Source: an uncultured Arcanobacterium sp. (GTDB lineage Bacteria; Actinomycetota; Actinomycetes; Actinomycetales; Actinomycetaceae). Taken from it: a stretch of 10,707 nucleotides of DNA. Position 1 is the first letter of the stretch; every line of letters starts with the position of its first letter. The position numbers and the translations under genes were made by a program. Under the pieces are notes generated by a model, which had not been told where the DNA came from, did not search any database, and was given only the letters and a program-made list of their open reading frames with translations. The stretch lies in the NCBI RefSeq assembly GCF_947253055.1, contig NZ_CAMXYE010000050.1, forward strand, positions 1 through 10,707, read 5' to 3'. Positions 6,337 to 10,707 of this stretch are shown piece after piece.

Positions 6337-6825
6337 CTATTTACGTTTCGAGTTAGTAGTTTTCGCGGCGCTGTCTTTAGTTTTCGCTGCGCTATCTTTG
6401 GTTTTCGCTGCGTTGTCTTTGCGCCGCCACCGGCGCGGAGGGCGTGGTTTTTTCTCTTCCGCCGCGGGCTTTTCTGCTGAATACTTCTCCACCAACCACC
6501 GTGCTAAGAACGGAGTGAGGAGAACGGCCAGCAAAGACCCTCCGATCCAGAGATAAAAAAGTATCTCTCGCGGAGCTGCAAGCATATCGTTGGCAGGAGG
6601 GAAAGTAAAAAGCCCAATCACTGCCCCCTCTACCCCGAGGGCGTAGAGAAGGGAGAATACTTTTTTCTGGAGTTCCCAAGCTATCCACGCTCCGGCCATT
6701 ACCAGCAAAATTGCGAGAATCAATCCAATCCAAGGAGCTTTCACCGGCGTGGAGTGCAGCAAGGTACCAGCCACTCCGGCCAATACTCCGAGGGCTAGCA
6801 CACCCAGATACTTCAATATCTTCAT
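6337..6825 (-). CDS. Small four-helix membrane protein with Lys/Ala repeat tail
   Basis: Not a protein of known function. The 162 residues contain four predicted membrane helices at about 5-24, 31-50, 56-74 and 88-109, then a hydrophilic basic tail from about 113. The positive-inside rule puts both ends in the cytoplasm. The tail has EEKKPRPPRRWRRK followed by three 7-residue units, AAKTKDS, AAKTKDS and AAKTTNS, ending in SKRK, similar in composition to nucleic-acid-binding lysine-rich tails. Its position between typA and fdxA is that of mycobacterial Rv1171 and similar small membrane proteins in other actinobacteria, and I infer it belongs to that group; the tail is probably specific to this lineage. 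ATG 6825 has AGGA 8 bases before it. Gaps of 43 bases to typA and 26 to fdxA suggest cotranscription. Confidence 0.8.
   Translation of the reverse strand: MKILKYLGVLALGVLAGVAGTLLHSTPVKAPWIGLILAILLVMAGAWIAWELQKKVFSLLYALGVEGAVIGLFTFPPANDMLAAPREILFYLWIGGSLLAVLLTPFLARWLVEKYSAEKPAAEEKKPRPPRRWRRKDNAAKTKDSAAKTKDSAAKTTNSKRK
6349..6411 (-). repeat. 21-bp in-frame tandem repeat coding for AAKTKDS units
   Basis: Three 21-base units encode AAKTKDS, AAKTKDS and AAKTTNS at residues 139-159 of the membrane protein. The two upstream units are nearly identical at DNA level and the last, nearest the stop codon, has diverged. On the plus strand the core reads tctttagttttcgctgcgct with small changes. A multiple of three keeps the frame, so copy number could vary among strains without breaking the gene. 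Confidence 0.8.
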
Positions 6826-6855
6826 ATTCTCTATCCTACGCGATTCCCGCCATTA

Positions 6856-6867
6856 TCCCAGCTGGGA
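6856..6867. repeat. Perfect 12-bp palindrome after the typA stop codon
   Basis: TCCCAGCTGGGA begins one base after the typA stop (6871-6869 read on the minus strand) and lies about 30 bases before the start of the membrane-protein gene. As RNA it folds only as a 4-bp stem with an AGCU loop. A competing pairing is ATTCCC (6843-6848) with GGGAAT (6864-6869). No U run follows, so it is not a standard terminator. It could be a protein site, a processing signal or chance. Confidence 0.4.
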
Positions 6868-6868
6868 A

Positions 6869-8794
6869 TTATTTGCGCGCCTCTTTCTTCAAATGACCCC
6901 GCGCCCGATTTCGCGCAGCCGTACTTAGCTCTACTTTCCGAATACGTACCGTCTCCGGCGTTACCTCTAAGCATTCATCCTCTGCCGCAAATTCTATCGC
7001 TTCTTCGAGAGTGAGCGTACGGTGCGCCTGTAAAGTTTCGAATACATCTGCAGTAGAAGACCGCATATTGGTAAGTTCTTTTGCCTTTACTATATTTACA
7101 TCTACATCTTCATTGCGCGGATTTTCTCCTACCACGTGCCCCTCGTAGGTATCTTCGCCCGGAGTGACGAAAAAAGTACCTCGACCCTCTAGGCGTTGCA
7201 AAGAAAAAGCCGTCACTTTGCCAGCGCGATCGGATACCAAAGAGCCAGTAGTGCGCGCCTCTATAGGGCCTGCCCACGGCCGATAACCAGCAGAAATAGA
7301 AGCAGAAATACCAGTGCCGCGAGTTTGGGTAAGGAAGTAGGTGCGGAAACCGATTAATCCGCGCGCCGGCACGAGAAATTCCATACGCACCCAGCCGGTA
7401 CCGTGATTAGCCATCGTCTCCATCTGGCCTTTGCGCGCCGCCATTATCTGCGTCACCGCTCCCAGATACTCTTCCGGCACATCGATAGTCGTATATTGCC
7501 AAGGCTCCTGTATTTTCCCGTCTACCACTCTTTTTACCACGTGCGGTTTCCCGACCGTCAACTCAAAGCCCTCGCGGCGCATCGTCTCCACCAGAATCGC
7601 CAAGGCGAGCTCTCCTCGATCCTGTACCTCCCAGGTATCTGGGCGATCAGTAGGCAGTACGCGAATAGCCACATTCCCTATCGTTTCTTGGTGTAAGCGG
7701 TCGCGAATCTGGCGCGCCGTCAATTTATGCCCTTTTTCTTTCCCCGCTAAAGGCGAAGTATTAACCCCAATAGTCATCGAAATTGCCGGATCATCTACGT
7801 GTAGCGGCGGCAAGGGGCGCGGATCTACCGGATCGACGAGCGTTTCCCCGATAGTGATATTTGGAATTCCGGAAATAGCTACGATATCTCCGGGGCCAGC
7901 CATTTCCGCTGGAAATCTCTCTAAACCTTGCGTGCGCAAAAGCTCCGTAATATGTACCCGCTCTAAAGTGCCTTCCGGCCCTGCTTGCAGACCCAACCAG
8001 GTGTTTTTCCGCAATTGCCCCGAATAGATCCGCACCAGAGCCAAACGCCCTAAAAACGGCGAAGCATCCAGATTAGTCACCTGCGCCACAAGCGGTGCAG
8101 TTTCGTCGTACACCGGAGCCGGCACATACTTAAGAATTGCTCGAAAAAGCGGCTCCAGATTTTTATTGCGCGGCAATTCTCCATCCGCTGGTTTTTCGGT
8201 ATCAGCTGCGCCAGCTTTTGCCGAAGCATAGATAGTGGGAATTTCTAAAATTCTCTCCAAATCTAAGCCGCCACTATCTTCGATATCAGCTGCTAAGCTG
8301 AGCAATAAATCTTGCGTTTCTTCTTCCACTTCCGTGATGCGCGCATCGGCTCTATCCACTTTATTTATCACGGGAATGACGGGAAGATTGGCTTCCAAAG
8401 CTTTTCGCAGCACGAAACGCGTCTGCGGCAACGGCCCCTCTGCGGCATCTACCAGCAACACCACCCCGTCTACCATAGCGAGCGCCCGCTCTACTTCTCC
8501 GGAAAAATCGGCGTGGCCGGGGGTATCTACCACATTTATTATTACGCCCGCTTCTGCTCCATACTCGGCGGCAGCCGGGCCGTTATAGGTAATCGCAGTA
8601 TTCTTCGCCAGAATGGTGATGCCTTTTTCGCGCTCTAAATCTCCCGAATCGAGAATACGCTCCCCGGTTTTTTCTACCGTGGTGTGGGTGTCAAAAGCTC
8701 CGCCCTGCCAGAGCATTCCATCTACTAAAGTGGTCTTTCCGTGGTCTACGTGTGCCACGATTGCCACATTGCGTAAATCTTTTCGTAATTGCAT
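6869..8794 (-). CDS. typA: Ribosome-associated GTPase TypA/BipA
   Basis: A translational GTPase of the EF-G class that acts on the ribosome in 50S assembly and in adaptation to cold and stress. The 641 residues have the G motifs in order: G1 AHVDHGKT (14-21), G2 with Thr60 in EREKGIT, G3 DTPGH (90-94), G4 NKVD (144-147) and G5 SAK (191-193). The beta-barrel domain II (about 230-325), domains III and V, and the TypA-specific C-terminal domain (GRGTFFVTPGEDTYEGHVVGE, then NEDVDVNIVKAKELTNMRSS) follow without gaps; length is usual for the family. ATG 8794 is preceded by GGAGAGG at 8807-8801. It lies 182 bases downstream of the lipoprotein gene with hairpins in the gap, and 43 bases before the membrane-protein gene. 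A weak TAGAAT -10 candidate (8888-8883) may give it its own promoter. Confidence 0.97.
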   Translation of the reverse strand: MQLRKDLRNVAIVAHVDHGKTTLVDGMLWQGGAFDTHTTVEKTGERILDSGDLEREKGITILAKNTAITYNGPAAAEYGAEAGVIINVVDTPGHADFSGEVERALAMVDGVVLLVDAAEGPLPQTRFVLRKALEANLPVIPVINKVDRADARITEVEEETQDLLLSLAADIEDSGGLDLERILEIPTIYASAKAGAADTEKPADGELPRNKNLEPLFRAILKYVPAPVYDETAPLVAQVTNLDASPFLGRLALVRIYSGQLRKNTWLGLQAGPEGTLERVHITELLRTQGLERFPAEMAGPGDIVAISGIPNITIGETLVDPVDPRPLPPLHVDDPAISMTIGVNTSPLAGKEKGHKLTARQIRDRLHQETIGNVAIRVLPTDRPDTWEVQDRGELALAILVETMRREGFELTVGKPHVVKRVVDGKIQEPWQYTTIDVPEEYLGAVTQIMAARKGQMETMANHGTGWVRMEFLVPARGLIGFRTYFLTQTRGTGISASISAGYRPWAGPIEARTTGSLVSDRAGKVTAFSLQRLEGRGTFFVTPGEDTYEGHVVGENPRNEDVDVNIVKAKELTNMRSSTADVFETLQAHRTLTLEEAIEFAAEDECLEVTPETVRIRKVELSTAARNRARGHLKKEARK

Positions 8795-8800
8795 ATATAA

Positions 8801-8845
8801 CCTCTCCGGCTACTACCCCGGTGCGGGTAAAAACCGAACTTTCGG
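8801..8845 (-). promoter_or_regulatory. typA leader: two hairpins, U5 run and ribosome binding site
   Basis: Read on the minus strand, the leader has CCGAA-AG-TTCGG (8845-8834; effectively CCGA/TCGG around a 4-base loop) followed at once by TTTTT (8833-8829), then TACCC-gcaccg-GGGTA (8829-8814), then GGAGAGG (8807-8801) and the typA ATG. The first element looks like a minimal intrinsic terminator or attenuator; the second is a 5-bp GC-containing stem next to the ribosome binding site. The stems are short, so their strength is uncertain. They may end transcription of the lipoprotein gene or regulate typA. Confidence 0.4.
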
Positions 8846-8935
8846 CGAATCATCTCTCGGGCGGAATTTCCTTGACGTTTGGATTCTACTGCGCAGAAAT
8901 TCGGAAAGAACTACTAGGAACAGAAGTGGGAGAGA

Positions 8936-8965
8936 GTTTACACTTCCGGTACGAAGAAGCTAAAC
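8936..8965. repeat. Imperfect stem-loop just downstream of the lipoprotein gene
   Basis: On the minus strand GTTTA-g-CTTC, a 9-base loop, then GAAG-tg-TAAAC forms a two-part stem of 5 and 4 pairs. It begins 11 bases after the TAG of the solute-binding protein. The following bases are pyrimidine-rich (TCTCTCCC) but are not a T run. It may be a weak transcription end or an RNA 3'-end stabiliser. The remainder of the 8795-8976 gap holds only the typA leader and a weak -10 candidate; I see no gene in it. Confidence 0.35.
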
Positions 8966-8976
8966 GCAGCACAAAG

Positions 8977-10695
8977 CTATTTTTCCGGAAGAAAACCGAT
9001 ATTCTCCGGTAAGAAGGTCTCTAAAGCCGCCGCCCCATAATTCGCCAACCGGTTATGAACTCCCGTGATATTGGCGCGGTAGTAGAGCGGAATACTGATT
9101 CCTTCTTTCCAAAGTAAATTATCTAATTCTTCGGCGTACACCAGCTTTTTGAGCTCATCCGTCTCGCGCGCTATTTTCCAGATATAGGTATCGAGAGCTG
9201 AGTTAGCGTAACCGGTGAAATTGAGATTAGCCGCAGCGCCGGCTGTATCGCCAGCTGCAGCGCGATTAGAAGCGTAGAGTTGGCCAATTCCCGAAAGAGG
9301 ATAGGGAGTAAATAGCCAAGTGACGCTAGTAATATCGTATTCTCCAGCCGCCAACGCCGCCTGGAATTCGCCGGCAGAAATATCTTTCATCTCCAGTGCT
9401 ACGCCTATTTGTTGGAGCTGTTCCTGCAGTTTTTGCCCCTCATTTTCCGAAGTAGGCACACCGGTAATGCGCAAATAGCTCAAAGTAAGTGGCTCGCCGT
9501 CTTTTTCAAAATACTGCGTCTTTTCATTCCAGGTGTAGCCCAACTCTGCTAAATCTTTGCGGGCGAGTTTTCCATTCACCGGCAGGGAATTATCTGTATA
9601 CCCCTTTTGATAGGGCAAAAGCACGTGGCTCCCCATATGTAAATCCAGATCCGCGCTCGGCAAACCACTCAAATCAGAGGCGGCAAAACTTTTGGAATCG
9701 ATGCCTTTCTGCAGAGCTAAGCGGAAATCTTTATTCTGTAAAAGTGGAGATTTAGTGTTAAATAGGAGCTCTCGCCACTGGCGCGAAGCAGAAATTTTAA
9801 CTGCAGCTGCCGGAGAGGATTTCACAATTTCTAAACTCGGTAAATCCTTAATCATCGGCAAAGCATCTAGCTTACCGGCCGCGAAAGCCTGCGCCGCATC
9901 GTATTCATCTAATTCGTAAAAGATGACCTTCTCCAGCACGGGAGCTTTTCCCCACCAATTTTCATTGCGCACTAACTCGATAGTTTTCTTTTCTCGATCC
10001 ACTTGCGCGAGACGAAAAGGGCCAGTCTGCAAAGAAGCGACATTTGGTAAATCTTTCCAAGCTGCCGAGAAAGTATCCGCATCGGAGAGGCCGGCAGCAG
10101 GGGCGATTTTTTCAAAAGTGGCTGGCCAATCCGCATAATTATGCTTATAGGAAATAACTACCTGAAATTCATTTTCTCCCGCGGTAATTTCGGAAATCTG
10201 CTTCCAACCCGCGGCAGCGGAGCAGGTGATTCCCGCAATCTGCCCGGAGCAAGCTTTCCAACTCGCTATATAATCGGCGGCAGTAATTGGCGTGCCGGAG
10301 TTCCATTTTGCCTGGGGGTTCAGGTTTAATTTTACGACGAAAGGTGCGCCGCTCTGCTCCGGAGCTGGCGCTGCATAAGAAGAAATATAATCTGGATTTG
10401 CACGCACTTCACCATCTTCCGCATAAATCCAGTTATGGGCAGCGGAGAGAAAACTATCTATTTTATCGTCCGCTATTTCTTCCGCGCTTCTCTTACGAAG
10501 TGGATTGAAATTTTCTGGGAATTCCGCCACCGACAGCCGTAACTCCCCACCCGTAGCTAACTCCGCGCGGGAAGCACTTTGATAATCGGAAAGTGGCGGG
10601 GGCTGTGGCCCACGCGCGCTAGAATTTCCCCCCGCACAGCCCGCCAGCAAAGTGACCAGACCGAGAAAAAGCGCTCCCAGTTTTTCCAATCGCAT
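8977..10695 (-). CDS. LpqW-like extracellular solute-binding lipoprotein (SBP_bac_5 family)
   Basis: A family 5 (peptide/nickel-type) solute-binding lipoprotein of 572 residues, expected on the outer face of the membrane. The N-terminus is a type II signal peptide with lipobox LAGC, lipidated Cys20, then a Gly/Ser/Pro linker to about 45. Family marks are GTPITAADYIASWKAC (134-149), TGPFRL (224-229), VRNENWWG (242-249), FRLALQKGID (324-333) and ITSVTWLFTPYP (455-466). Cys149 and Cys158 could form a disulfide. ATG 10695 has AAAGGA shortly before it. No ABC permease or ATPase gene lies downstream; typA follows instead. In mycobacteria LpqW (Rv1166), a relative of this fold, is encoded next to typA and governs lipomannan synthesis rather than import. 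From this neighbourhood I infer an LpqW-type regulator as a serious alternative to a peptide transporter component. Confidence 0.88.
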   Translation of the reverse strand: MRLEKLGALFLGLVTLLAGCAGGNSSARGPQPPPLSDYQSASRAELATGGELRLSVAEFPENFNPLRKRSAEEIADDKIDSFLSAAHNWIYAEDGEVRANPDYISSYAAPAPEQSGAPFVVKLNLNPQAKWNSGTPITAADYIASWKACSGQIAGITCSAAAGWKQISEITAGENEFQVVISYKHNYADWPATFEKIAPAAGLSDADTFSAAWKDLPNVASLQTGPFRLAQVDREKKTIELVRNENWWGKAPVLEKVIFYELDEYDAAQAFAAGKLDALPMIKDLPSLEIVKSSPAAAVKISASRQWRELLFNTKSPLLQNKDFRLALQKGIDSKSFAASDLSGLPSADLDLHMGSHVLLPYQKGYTDNSLPVNGKLARKDLAELGYTWNEKTQYFEKDGEPLTLSYLRITGVPTSENEGQKLQEQLQQIGVALEMKDISAGEFQAALAAGEYDITSVTWLFTPYPLSGIGQLYASNRAAAGDTAGAAANLNFTGYANSALDTYIWKIARETDELKKLVYAEELDNLLWKEGISIPLYYRANITGVHNRLANYGAAALETFLPENIGFLPEK

Positions 10696-10707
10696 AAATT
10701 TCCTTTC

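Noticed and set aside
7431..8027. A 198-codon reading frame antisense to typA
   Set aside because: It lies wholly inside a strongly conserved GTPase gene on the other strand, has no ribosome binding site and a Ser/Arg/Pro-rich composition typical of a shadow frame.
8872..8900. Plus-strand TTGACG as a -35 box
   Set aside because: No -10 hexamer lies at 16-18 bases, and there is no plus-strand gene downstream that it could serve.
8613..9012. Plus-strand reading frames spanning the typA start and the gap before the lipoprotein gene
   Set aside because: They overlap two real minus-strand genes, give low-complexity basic peptides without motifs, and no ribosome binding site was found.
1..10707. 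A hidden mobile element, defence system, CRISPR array or RNA gene
   Set aside because: Coding space is almost filled by recognisable housekeeping genes. No transposase, recombinase, direct-repeat array, tRNA-like or rRNA sequence was seen, and codon style appears even across the window.

Overview
The window reads as a stretch of chromosome from a moderate-GC actinobacterium, most like the Actinomycetaceae. The reasons are two LytR-CpsA-Psr proteins with the actinobacterial cysteine pattern, a class III adenylate cyclase of the Rv1264 type, a Maf protein with the actinobacterial AGSFTIDG signature, a 7Fe ferredoxin, and an LpqW-like lipoprotein next to typA. Base composition is near even, and TTA and ATA codons are common, so this is not a high-GC streptomycete or mycobacterium. 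The species cannot be named from the sequence. Nothing here looks like a prophage, transposon, CRISPR array, RNA gene or defence island.

Left part, plus strand (1-2608): the last 21 codons of an unidentified gene, then two tandem LCP genes (129-1289 and 1304-2608). These are membrane-anchored enzymes predicted to attach glycopolymers to peptidoglycan or to surface glycoproteins. The first appears to be transcribed leaderless from a TATTAT box 7 bases before its ATG. The second has a Shine-Dalgarno site and a long proline-rich cytoplasmic N-terminus.

Middle part (2634-4532): a minus-strand adenylate cyclase and a plus-strand maf gene diverge from a 138-base AT-rich control region. The most interesting signal in the window lies here. 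A CRP/GlxR-like palindrome, TGTGG-N6-TCACA, covers the GTG start of the cyclase. It sits just downstream of a good TTGAAA-N17-TAAAGT promoter whose predicted start point is the GTG itself. This suggests a leaderless cyclase mRNA under direct cAMP-receptor feedback. The candidate maf promoter shares the same -35 segment on the other strand.

Right part, minus strand, read from 10695 down to 4601: an LpqW-like solute-binding lipoprotein, typA/bipA, a four-helix membrane protein with a lysine-rich repeat tail, ferredoxin fdxA, and citrate synthase gltA. Gaps after typA are 26-60 bases, so typA onward is probably one transcript. It resembles the typA / mshB / Rv1171-like / fdxA / dapC neighbourhood of other actinobacteria, but mshB and dapC are missing and gltA follows fdxA. 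The leader of typA holds two small hairpins, one with a U5 run, directly before its ribosome binding site.

The proteins are ordinary housekeeping families. What is worth a second look is regulatory: the cyclase operator, the leaderless promoters, the typA leader and the rearranged typA-fdxA locus.
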